Assembly (NCBI GenBank): GCA_009733775.1
Contig: WOGZ01000280.1
Coordinates: 1 to 43,981 of the forward strand
Reading direction: 5' to 3'
Length of the DNA: 43,981 bases
Source: Alectoria sarmentosa
Lineage: Eukaryota > Ascomycota > Lecanoromycetes > Lecanorales > Parmeliaceae
Shown here: in pieces, positions 1 through 9,814 of the stretch
Layout of the letters: every line of letters begins with the position of its first letter
Numbering within the stretch: the first letter of the stretch is position 1
The notes under the pieces: model-generated
The model's database searches: none
What the model was told of the DNA's origin: nothing
Seen by the model: the letters and a program-made list of their open reading frames with translations, nothing else
Made by a program: the position numbers and the translations under genes

Positions 1-1220
1 TTTTATAATCGATTTCTCGCAACTTTTGAAAATTTATATTATATATTTATATAATTTTTATTATAAAATAAACTTATACGATTTCAACGATATAATAATT
101 TCGTAAATCTAATAAAAAATTATAATGTTATTTAAAAAGAAAATAATTCATTAAATGAGAGTAAAGATTTCTCGAAAGTCGCTTTATCGTTTCAAATAAT
201 AACATATTTGAATTAAATATATATCGATATATATATATTCAAATTTCATGATTTTTACATTATTAAAAAGCGCATATCGAGTTATATAATTTGCGAAATT
301 ATAAAAAAAAATTATTTTTAAAAAAAAAGAAGCAAATAATGTAAAATTTGTATATATAAATTTTTAATAAAAGCGCTCGAAAGATTTAAAAACGCTATTT
401 TGACGCCTTATTAAAAAGCGTAATTTATTCGAATTTATAATTGATTGTATATATAAATTTAGAATTTTAACTTAATTTTACACTATTTCTTTATATATAT
501 TAATATATATTCAAATTTTATAATTTATACATTATTAAAAAGCGCATATCGAGTTATATAATTTGCGAAATTATAAAGAAATTTTATTTTTAAAAGAGTA
601 AAGAATAATTAATATAAGATTTATATATATAAACTTTTAATAAGAGCGCTCGAAAGATTTAAAGACGCTATTTTAACGTCTTATTAAAAAGCGTAACTTA
701 TTCGAATTTATAATTAATTGCATATATAAATTTAAGGTTTTTTAATTTAATTTTATATTATTTCTTTATATATATTAATTATTAACTTTTTTCTTTTTTT
801 ATTTAACATTATTTAAAATTATTATATTATAAACAATTTATATTAATAAAAAATAATGTTGAAATTTTGATATAAATATCACCCGAGTGTAAAACATTAT
901 ATTTTATTTTTATATTACACTTTTTTATTCGCGTGTTAAGATTTATCGATAAATCGTATAATAAAATGTTTTTAATACGATTTAATTTTTATATACGTAA
1001 TATATAAAAAATATAATTATAAAATATTATTATTAAATTTTTTAAACGAAATTTAATATAAAGATTTTACTCGATTTTTGAATAATGATTATTATTATAA
1101 TAAATAATTATAATAATTATTATTATAAATATAATAATTGTTATTATAAATATAATAATTGTTATTACAACGGCTATTTACTTAAATGTGATTTTAAATT
1201 TATATAATGCGATTTTACCT
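1..1220. repeat. RIP-degraded AT-rich repeat block (left edge)
   Basis: This is almost pure A/T sequence. The remaining C is mostly in CG or CT context, and CA and TG are very rare, which is the pattern left by CpA-to-TpA repeat-induced point mutation in ascomycetes. Positions 1-300 match 26872-27170 in the same orientation, both beginning with the same run through the words cgatttctcgcaac and later atcgagttatataatt. There is no open reading frame of note. A 21-bp A/T unit is repeated twice at 1120-1161. The GC content rises abruptly near 1195-1220, which is the edge of the block. The repeat's class cannot be told from what survives. Confidence 0.85.
237..780 (+). repeat. Tandem duplication, 272-bp unit, two copies
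   Basis: Two direct copies, 237-508 and 509-780, share the same order of words: attcaaatttt, then attattaaaaagcgcatatc, then gagttatataatttgcgaaa, then gcgctcgaaagattta, then ttattaaaaagcgtaa. Differences are mainly A/G and C/T, as expected after independent RIP. The same unit recurs in the central block near 27111-27385 and 27551-27830, where each copy is preceded by its own leader segment, so the internal arrangement differs between the two loci. Confidence 0.75.
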
Positions 1221-1774
1221 TTTGCGTGCATTTGACGGTCGTTCAAGCAAAAAATTGCGGGGGCGGCTGCAAGTTTTGCGCTCCCGCCAAGGGTTTTGCA
1301 AAAAGGAGTAATGCTGCATTGAATGAAAACAAGAATGGAATTGAAAGGCCTATTTGTAAGACGCGTGGTCGGTTATATGGTGATGTGTGTTACATCGAGC
1401 GTTCGGATTTGATCTCGAATTGATATTATGAAATGAAGGGTACGAAGCGGAAGCGCGACGATCAGGATGATTAATCGAAGGCAATGGTGTCGATTGCACG
1501 ATGTTTTTAGGTCAGAAGACCTGTGATCGAACACCAGATGGTGTGGGGCCAGACGGCCTGTGAACGAAACACCAGACGGTGTGGGGCCAGAAGGCCTGTG
1601 TATAGTTACATGTTTTCTTGATGGACTGGTATACTTGGTTGCAGGGGCGTGTCAAAATTTGGCCCCCAAGTCATCCCAGTTACCTCGTGTTCTGAAACAC
1701 TTAATTTCGTTATTGTATATACTACTGGTCCCAGAGACATCTTGAACAATTAATTCATCCATTCTGAACATATT
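1221..1774. other. Intergenic, GC-normal, with a hairpin array
   Basis: This is the transition from AT-rich repeat to normal composition. A 65-codon open frame at 1226-1423 (+) carries a Cys/Gly-rich stretch, but it has no recognisable family, no good start context and no continuation, so it is not called a gene. The only structured element seen is the hairpin array at 1509-1596. Confidence 0.5.
1509..1596 (+). repeat. Array of five short perfect hairpins with AGAN loops
   Basis: Five perfect inverted repeats follow one another: 1509-1522 (stem AGGTC), 1531-1544 (ACACC), 1547-1558 (GGCC), 1569-1582 (ACACC) and 1585-1596 (GGCC). Every loop is four bases of the form AGAN (AGAA, AGAT, AGAC, AGAC, AGAA). 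The ACACC and GGCC hairpins are repeated as a pair with a 38-nt period. Stem sequences differ while the loop class is kept, so selection or a generating mechanism seems to act on the structure. Its function is unknown. Confidence 0.8.
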
Positions 1775-2344
1775 TCAACAGTTTGGGCTTGTTGTTGCGC
1801 TTCTTGTTGCTGTAGGAGATGGTTGGATTGTTGCTGGATGTGATGGTTTTGGTCTTGGGGTTGGGGTTTGAGATTTTGGGGGATTGTGGAGTTGGGGTTG
1901 GGGTTTTGGGGTTTTGGGGTCTTCGGGGGAGTTTTGGGGTTTGGGGTTTTGGGGTTTGGGGTCTTCGACTGTGGGTTGTACTATTCTACGTAAATGGCTG
2001 TCCATACATTGACCGTTAGTGTGGATTTGCACGCGCCCGTCTATTCTCTCCTTAATCGACAACAGCGTAAACACAGCGCCTGTGCCAGAGTCATAATTCA
2101 GGTATGGGATGTGTAGGATAGACTGATTATTGTCTATAGGTTCCCCCTATACCACGTCTTATGCACCACACTGAATAAGTGGCAAGCCCGATAAGGGTGG
2201 CTGGAACTCCATTTCTTGACAATCAATGAAAAAGTCTATCGATGTGTTCTACGCGCTGTCAATTGTGATTGGGTCGTTGTTACTGTCTCTGCTGGTGCTG
2301 ATTTTTTTTGGAGAGCTTCTGGAGCTGAGCTGCAATGTGAACAT
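1775..2344 (-). pseudogene. Decayed gene for a Pro-rich-tailed protein
   Basis: One reading frame on the minus strand runs from an ATG at 2344 to a stop at 1775-1777 (190 codons) but is cut by three in-frame stops at 2249-2251 (TAG), 2159-2161 (TAA) and 2147-2149 (TAG). Between the stops the composition is protein-like, for example IDFFIDCQEMEFQPP and PYLNYDSGTGAVFTLLSIKE. The C-terminal third is a low-complexity Pro/Lys/Gln tail (PKPQNPKPQN and similar) encoded by CCCCAAA/CCCCAAAA repeats. All three stops could come from CAG or CAA by a single C-to-T change, which fits RIP leaking from the adjacent AT block. The protein family is not recognised. An alternative reading is a spurious frame, since no homologue was checked. 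Confidence 0.4.
1857..1971 (+). repeat. G-rich tract with quadruplex potential
   Basis: About a dozen runs of four or more G separated by two to a dozen other bases (mostly T) occur on the plus strand, in units such as TTGGGG, TTTGGGG and TTTTGGGG. The complementary strand encodes the Pro-rich tail of the decayed gene above. It is not the TTAGGG telomere repeat usual in filamentous ascomycetes. It could be a coding microsatellite or a quadruplex-forming site. Confidence 0.6.
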
Positions 2345-2652
2345 TGTGGGCCGCGTGCTGTTTGACCTTGGGGCCAAGTAAGTCGATCAGCGCCGGTGTG
2401 GAGCTTGATTGGGGTAGTAGCGTGATGATAGCACTAGCTATGGGGTTTCATAAAGCTGTCACACTGCCCTCCGAGCCTCTGTTTGTAGTCTTCTCCCAAG
2501 GTAGCTGCAGCACTTTGACCCTATACTACAAGATTGACAGGGATGGTTGGGGCCCGCTCTGCGTTGGTCAGTCAGCTCCCAATACCTCAGCTTGTGATGC
2601 AAGCATGGCCTTGCTCGTACAGCTCGAATAGCAGGATCGGGATGTAATCGGC
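2345..2652. other. Intergenic, nothing recognised
   Basis: GC-normal sequence between the decayed gene and the F-box gene. A 95-codon open frame at 2344-2631 (+) shows no family features and is not supported. No repeat or RNA gene was seen. Confidence 0.4.
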
Positions 2653-4241
2653 CTAGAGGAAACCCGCCAAGCCCTGGTTAGGATGCCTCTCCTCGTCGAG
2701 CAAGGGGCAACATCCTCCATGAACTAAATAGTTTGAAAGCGCCTTTCTGGTTATATTGCCTTGGGCGTTTTCATCATCGTCGTATTCGAACACGTTGGCT
2801 TCAAGGGGCCAATACTGGGGTGGATCTTCGCAGTAGATACCAAGACCAAGAGTAGCAGTGTCTAGGCTCAGCGTCTTTTGGACCATTTCCAGAGTCGGCA
2901 CCCATTGGCATTGTTCGACTAGTCGAATGGCTCTAAGACCGAGATGCCTTAGAGTAGATGCGTGGCGAGTGAAGAATTCCGCAAAGTCCGCCTGCGTTGC
3001 ATCGATTTTGCCGAATTCGACGCGCACAAGATTTGGCCAATGGTGGTCACATACAATGTGCTTCAATTGAGTCGCATAGTCATTCGTGCGGTAGTCGAAC
3101 GCTATCGAAAGGCTCTCGAGTTCTGATGCTGCCTTGATGAAGTCGCACAATGCGTTGTTGGCGAGATACTCTCGGCATTCGGGAATCTCGAGCCCTACCA
3201 CGCCTTCATTATTGTAGCCGGTGGATGTTATCATGAGATCGAGAACACGAAGATGGAGCAATGACTGCTCCATCCTGTTCATGGTGCCTGCCTCGTCTCG
3301 CAAGAATTGCCAATTGACATCGCCTATAATTAGCTTTGTGAGCTGTCTTCCGGCGTGATGACTTCCTAGAAGCAACGAGCGCATTTGAGGCACACCGGTT
3401 GGATGGCACTGAACAAGGTCTCCGTATGGATGTAGCAAGCCTGCCTTGAATTTTGCGAGTAGGTATGCGGAACCTGGCATGGGGTTACCACCAAGAGACG
3501 TGGATATGCTGACTAGCTTTGGCAGGCGGCTAAACGCATCCAAGAAGACGAGAGCACCAAAGTCTTGTTTTCGCAATTGCTCTTGTGCGGAGAATAGGCG
3601 TTGGTATTCAATGTAACCTCGATCCCTTTCGTCACGTCGGAGCTGAAGGCACGGGTCTTGAGCATGCTTCACGCGCGCGTACGCAAGGTGTTCACGCTCA
3701 CTCGCGCCGTAAGCTGGTACAGCTGGAGCTTTTATCGGGAGATCACAGGATAAAATATCGGCGTTCCAGTCCCTTTGAGGCTCGTATACAGCTAGAGCGT
3801 CAGGCTCGTAGAACAGGTGCGTCACATGTTGACTGATGACTGGATGTCTCGAGATAGCAGCGAGTCGCTCAAAGCTATCAGGGTGACTAGATGTTATTGA
3901 AGTCAGCATTTCAGAACCAGCAGGAAAGAATTGCATTTCTGGCTCGAAGCGCAGGACCAGCATGATTCTGCTACAAATTGGCTATGGACCAAGTTCTCGC
4001 GCCATAAGGACTGATCGACCAAAGCTCCAAGAATTCTGATATGAACACAGTAACATATGGGAGAGACGACTACTTACAAGATCAGATGCACGGTTGGTAG
4101 CAGTCTCGGCGTGGCAACGTTGTTCCAGAACCTGGAAACCAGGCGGATATTTGCAATGTCTGAACTACGAGGCAGGCAAGAGCAGACTTTGTCTGCGAGC
4201 TCCGGTGGCAGTCGGTCAACGAAACTGAGTCTTTGATGCAT
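2653..4241 (-). CDS. F-box/LRR-like protein, two exons
   Basis: Exon 1 is 4241-4078 and exon 2 is 3970-2653; the intron 4077-3971 (107 nt) begins GTAAGT and ends TTGTAG. Splicing joins ATC-TT|C-AGA in frame and gives 493 aa. The N-terminus carries an F-box (FVDRLPPELADKVCSCLP, then the RLVSRFWNNVA segment at residues about 32-48). The rest is a Leu-rich solenoid-like region with lines such as LRVLDLMITS and TLRHLGLRAI. In this family the F-box binds Skp1 and the C-terminal part recruits targets for SCF ubiquitin ligases; that role here is inferred. The start is the first ATG of the F-box exon. Starting at the exon-2 ATG (3963) would lose the F-box. The gene looks intact, although decayed genes lie on both sides of it. 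The target is unknown. Confidence 0.8.
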
Positions 4242-4438
4242 AATTCAAGGACTTTTATGGTCTAGGTTTCATGACGTTGGATGTCGGAAGCCTGTCATGA
4301 TTAGTAAGCAGATGCGTTTACCAATATACGCGCCAGACGCGTCAATGTATCTATCGGCTCGAGGAAATTAGAGGAGCTCTTATTGCTGATATGGTAATGA
4401 GAGCGGCTTAGAGAATTGCTATCAACGGAGAAGGAGTG

Positions 4439-7400
4439 ATGGGGGACAAGACGTGCACTGCGCTTAATGTCTCTGAAGAGTCACCTTGTCAGGACCTGGC
4501 CATCTCTCTCAATGGCCTATTCTGCCATTACCATTCTCAACAGTGTCAAGGCTAGTGCTACATTCTTGCAAGGAGGACGTAAGCTAACTGTGAACTCAGG
4601 TCTATACCAAGGCTATAAACGCCGCAATGCCCGTCTCGATGCTCTAAAACCCCCAAAGTACCTCGGAAACAGTCCCTTACCTCTTGCCAACCAGACCTTG
4701 GCGATATCGAGTCAGAAACGACGCTGCGCGAGCTTCACGACTACCTTCTACTCAAGTACAGACTGCTTACCAGAGTCATTGGTGCTCGCAAACTCCACCA
4801 CAGCCAATTCTTCTCGGTGGACATGGACTACGGGCATCAACACTACATGAATAACCTACAAAATCAGAGGCATATCACAGCATGTGCACTCAGAAATCTC
4901 GAGAAACGAACTGGAGAGGAGCTGTTTGTGCAACAAAACTGGTTCCAGTCGGCCCGCCAACGGCAAGATGAGGAGGAGAAGTCACGCGACAATGAGAAGA
5001 GGAAGATCAAGAGAGAAGCTGTTTTGTTCAAGCGGTACTGGAGCACGCTGGAAGCCCGTGCTAAGGAACTGAGGAAAAAGGAGGACTTGAAGCGCCAAGA
5101 CGATTTCTTAGAGGAGGTATACCGGGAACGCATAAGTCTCAGGGAGAACGAGGACGCTGCTTGGGATTCCATCGAGGATGTTGTGGAGGACGAGCGCGCT
5201 ACATACGTTGAGATTAAAAACTTATTCCTCATGCTGAAAGAAGAAAACCTATGTTACGATGTCCAGGGTTCGGAGAAGATGGTGGTGTCCAAAAGCGCAA
5301 CGACGAAAGGCAAAGCCCAAAAGCGGGTGAAAACAGAGTCTGGGGACAGACCTGGCGTAGAGACCAAGTCTCAAATGCGAAAGCGGCTGAAAGACGGAAC
5401 TTTTTATCGCAGGGCGCCAGCATACTCGTTCGCGGAACCATTAATAATCCGATAGAGCTAGCCAGTAAAACTCCGGCGTTGCCCAAGAATGAGATCGAAG
5501 TCCTGCTTGAAGAGGTATCTGAGATCAAGCACCTATTACTCTGCCGGTTGTTGCTTTCCCATGCCAGCCTGTTTCCAGCAGCAATCCGAGCTGACAGCGT
5601 TGAAGCGCTCTTGAACGATGTAGATGATAAGGACGCTGACTGAGAGATCTATGCTTAAAGATGGAGAATCCAGAGCCACAGGCAGTCCGTGATGCTTGTG
5701 CAGATCTTCGAAGTGAAGATGAAAACAAGGAAGTAGGATCGTACCTTGGAGAGCCTCAGGAAGCCGACAAACACAAAAATAATGCCCGACCCTTTATACG
5801 ACCGGATAGACGGCACGACCTTAGATCTTGGATGCCGAAACCTACAAAAGAAGCCCAGAAGCAAGACGATTCACGAAAAAAACAATTTGGAAAACCGGTC
5901 GGTCCTACGGAAGTTCCTGATGTCGACTTCGGCATTGTCGATGACCAAGCGGAATATTCTGGCCAAAGGATCCGCGTGAAGATATGCGGAAGATACATAT
6001 ATAATTATCCTAGTGAAAAGGCCATGAATCGTTGAGGATGGCTACATTTCTGCATCATTTCCAAAGATAGTAGTCTCTCTGATGCCATCGAGCTTTGTCG
6101 AAAATGGGACGAGTTCTTTGAATTGAGTATCTTAGCTCTATACCAGTACTTTCCTGCAGCTAACTGGATCTCCTGGGCAGCCGACCGAGAGCACTCGCAA
6201 TTGGTCACCTTGGGATTCTTTCCGTATGGAGATCTGAAACTCGCAAGCCAAATGACGACCACTCGTAATCGAAAAATGCGAAGACAGTTCGGCGTTATTG
6301 AAGCAAGATCATTTCGTGCTGGCTCAGTCAAACGGAATGACCAAGCTAGCCGCCGCTTTGTAAAGTACCTTTCGATGCAAACACTTCGCGTCCTTGTTCT
6401 AGTACGTGACGCAACGGATGATAGAATCTTGATCCAGCCTCCCCCAGAAGAGCGATGGCTACTGCGCAGAGTATTCGGAAGAGTGAGTTCTTTAGAGTAT
6501 CAGGAGTGGGTTGTGGAAAAACAGGTTGGTAGCGATTTCTTCGAGGAGCTGGAATCATCTCGTAAATGGACTATTGGGTTTCGCGAACATTTTGACATCA
6601 TTGTATGGGACCGTGAGGCAGGCTTGCTGTTTGGCCATGTCTGCTCCACGGTTACAGAGGTAAGCATGCTCGAGAATTCGACCCATACTTCCTTCTCGCT
6701 AATGATACACATTTTCTAGATGCTGTTCAAAGCACATCGTTATGCCGCAAACCTATAGACACCTACGAGGTTGCTGCTCCTATGTTAAAAACTCTTAGAA
6801 CTGACGAAAATAGTCATCGATCTCGTGAAGTCAAGCCAGGCGAAATGAGTATACGACAAAATTCACGATGAAGGATCTCGTTTCACAGACATCTCACAAT
6901 CTCTATTCTACGACGAAGTGGATGCACTCGAAGATGAAATAGTGTTCCCGGAAGAGTATCTGGGTGAAGACAATTACATTGCTATGGGAGAAAGCACAAA
7001 TCGACTTGAACAACTCGAGAAGTTTGGACAGCTCGACCACCTGCGATTTGCACTTGATCTAGACTCCGACGAGGAGTTTTCTGACGACGACGAGAATGAA
7101 GAATCCATTGCGCCTAAGCCTAACGAGGAAGTATCCTCGCAAGAGTATAATGATTGAAGCCATGAGGTCGGTACTGATCCTACGCCTTTCGGCCAAGAAG
7201 CTTTCCTCGTTAATGAGTACGAAGAACTTATCAACAGCGGAGACCTTTCTCTAAAAACCTTGCGGCATCCTATAGCCACCTTATGCGTTGAGCTCAATAT
7301 CCCCCCAGACGATAATTTCTCAACTGCCATATGCCGTGAGCTTGCCCTGGCCGACCGCAGATACACCAAAACGATGACCGTAGCCGAAAAGATTGCCTTT

Positions 7401-8673
7401 AAAACAATATACGCGCAGTATAAGTCGGCATCGAGTATTGAGGTAGGCGCCTTCAACGCGCGCACGGCCGCGGAAATGAAAACACAGTACGAGAGATTCA
7501 TGGCCAGGGAGAGTTCCAAGTGTAAGAGATACATACGTGGTACTAATGCCGTTGTGCTGATGCAATGCAGTTTTCAAGGAAGCCTGGCGTAGAGCCGACT
7601 TGGAGCCAGGGAGTCGCCTTAAGTACTTTGAGTCCTCGATACTAGTCGAGACCGCTCGAAAATTTGATCAAGCACGGTCTTCCGTTACCTACATGATTCT
7701 ATTTGCTCTTTGGCGATTACAACCACTTGAACATCGCCGACTAATTCCTGATATGCGGCAAGCTTTTGCCATGGTGTCATTGTTCTTTCCCTATGCCGCC
7801 GAATTTCTAAGCTCTGCGCAAGGCAAAGTGTTCCAGGGTCACACGATCCTCGACCAGAAGGCTCGGGCTACTAATCCTCCAGATCGTCGGAGCCATCAAA
7901 GTAACACTGCCATGCCCAAGATTCTTTGGCAAGAATGGGACGCCGTCAAAAGAAATAACCACGATTATCCTACTGGATGGAACAAGGTACTCCGACCAAT
8001 GCTAGCTAGGCGTAGGTGATCTCCTCTATATTAGTATTACCCCTAGCTAACAGTGCTTAGTATATCGAGAAGGTATTATTAGAAATTCTTACAACTCGGC
8101 TGTTCAAGGCCAAGTAATGGCGGCTCGAGAACCAGGCCGAGGCCTGGACCTCTACTGCGACTTTTGAGCGACGATCGAAGTCACCGAACCGATTGCCACA
8201 GATCTTGAAGAACCCATGACGACAGACGAACTCCTTGTTCGAGCGCGCCAATTCGCAACTGTCCATCCCAAAGCCCGTTTCGCTTTCCTGCGCACGTGGT
8301 CATCTCCTCATTTCTACCCTCTCCTCATCGGTCTTGAAAATAGATGCAGCTTGCATTCGCCGACGGCTTTGGCAGAACTTGGGAGTGGAGGTTTGTTCTG
8401 AAGGATATGCCGTATTCGGAACAGAGAGTTCATCGCCAGCTCAAACAGGGAATATCTCCCTATCAGCGCTTTTTGCGTGACAGTGTCGTAATCAGGCGGG
8501 ATTCGCTGCTTGTAATGGCAAGGGATGAGGATGACTTGCTGAAGTTGTCGAGTGCAGTCACCTATGCAGTGCAGACGTTTGATACTTGGAGATTGGAGAT
8601 CGATCTTTGGAGGAGCTTTGTCAACGTCGACCTGGGGTTCATAGAAGGGCAGGATGGGAAGGGAATAGAGTGA
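4439..8673 (+). pseudogene. Large decayed gene (about 1250 residues), unknown family
   Basis: A continuous protein-like reading can be followed from about 4690 to a stop at 8671-8673 only by changing frame. The evidence is a charged coiled-coil region at 4817-5230 (GARKLHHSQFF upstream, then many Glu/Lys/Arg), RLLLSHASLFPAAIRA near 5550, KICGRYIYNYPSEKAM near 5990, YFPAANWISW near 6150, an acidic stretch near 7050-7110 (DSDEEFSDDDENEE) and LRTWSSPHFYPLLIGLENR near 8300. Lesions are frame changes near 5400, at 5640 (one base lost), near 6745, near 6850 and near 8350, probably another near 4690, and stops at 6033-6035, 7155-7157 and 8165-8167, all TGA. Three introns are still intact in form: 6660-6719, 7522-7570 and 8012-8060, each GT..AG and restoring the reading. 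The 5' end is uncertain; an ATG at 4439 opens a short frame in the right register. It has no known domain that can be named. It resembles a conserved fungal hypothetical protein that has lost function here. Confidence 0.75.
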
Positions 8674-9814
8674 TACTTAATGGACGGGATAAGGAGTAAC
8701 ATCGAAATCAGGTAGAGTACCTAACTAGCTAGCTGGTGGGGATCTGTTATATCGTGACGATTACTCCACTTCGCATTCAGCGATGATCTCCGATCCTGAA
8801 ATTGAGGAAGGAGCATTTTATGTGGTGCAAGCTTGGGCAGGACTGCGCGGAGGATGGGAGCTCGATTTCCCACCGCGTTGAGAAAAGCGGGGCTCTGACC
8901 ATGACAACAAGCAGTCGGTGGTGGCTATAGTTCCCTGGAGCCTGTGACGACGCCTAGGAAATTTTACGAGCTCAGCTTGATGATTGGACAAGATACTCAT
9001 CGCCTTGTACTTGAGGGTGCTTTACCACTGAATAAAATTTATGTTGGACAACGGACGTATTTCGAAGCCCCCCGTCAAACAAGCGCTCTCGCCTTCGCTC
9101 TCAACACATCAGTAGACTTGGCAGTCGAATACTCTGCCCGCTCTTCGCTCAACAACAAGCATCCTCCACTCTACACACAACTCTGCCTGACTGACTGAGG
9201 TCTTCGTTCATACCCAAGGACATAGCTGTTTCTCGCCTTTCTTCTCACATCCTGCGGCTGGAATCCGGTCATTGGGTCGTGGAAACTTTACAGCTTACCT
9301 GTCCATCTGTCTGCGTTCAGAATCAAAGACTCGTTAACCCCCGCGAGGGAGCTGCAAGTCTTGCTATCCGCATCAGGTTCGAAGCTTAGGACTCGACTTC
9401 TTCAAGACCTAGCTCCTGCGCGTCTCGGAACAAGATACAGGCAACACCTCTTTGCGGACCTGGATCTTGCGTCCGCTTTTGGTATGATCCCTCACACCCA
9501 TTCTCCACTTCTTTCGGATACTAATAGGTGGGTGAAAATTAGGCCACATTTCGTTGACACGTATTTTCTACCTTCCTCCTCACCCACAATAAACGGCTAA
9601 GACCCTCTTCCCCTTTCAAAAGCCTACCTCTTCCCCGTTGGTCGCATCCATCGCAAGGACGAAAGCTGGCAAACACCTACTCAAACACGTACCTCTTGTC
9701 CTACTCCTCTACATCTACCCTCCGGCCCATACCCCGTGGTGAAGTCCTCGGAGATAAAGTCACTACGCGTGTGTGTACTCGATTTCAGCGCTAGAACCTC
9801 TTCCTTTGTCCACA
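8674..9814. other. Intergenic; likely promoter and 5' leader of the next gene
   Basis: No gene is supported. Open frames at 8944-9198 and 9361-9600 (+) lack family features. From about 9600 to 9814 the plus strand is rich in CT tracts (cctcttcccctttc, tctacatctaccctcc), typical of fungal promoters and 5' leaders just upstream of a start codon, and the next gene starts at 9815. Confidence 0.4.

Noticed and set aside
1857..1971. Telomere or internal telomeric repeat
   Set aside because: Units are TTGGGG to TTTTGGGG, irregular, and not the TTAGGG unit of filamentous ascomycetes.
4817..5455. 212-codon frame as a stand-alone gene
   Set aside because: The protein-like reading continues upstream without a start and downstream in other frames, so it is one piece of the large decayed gene.
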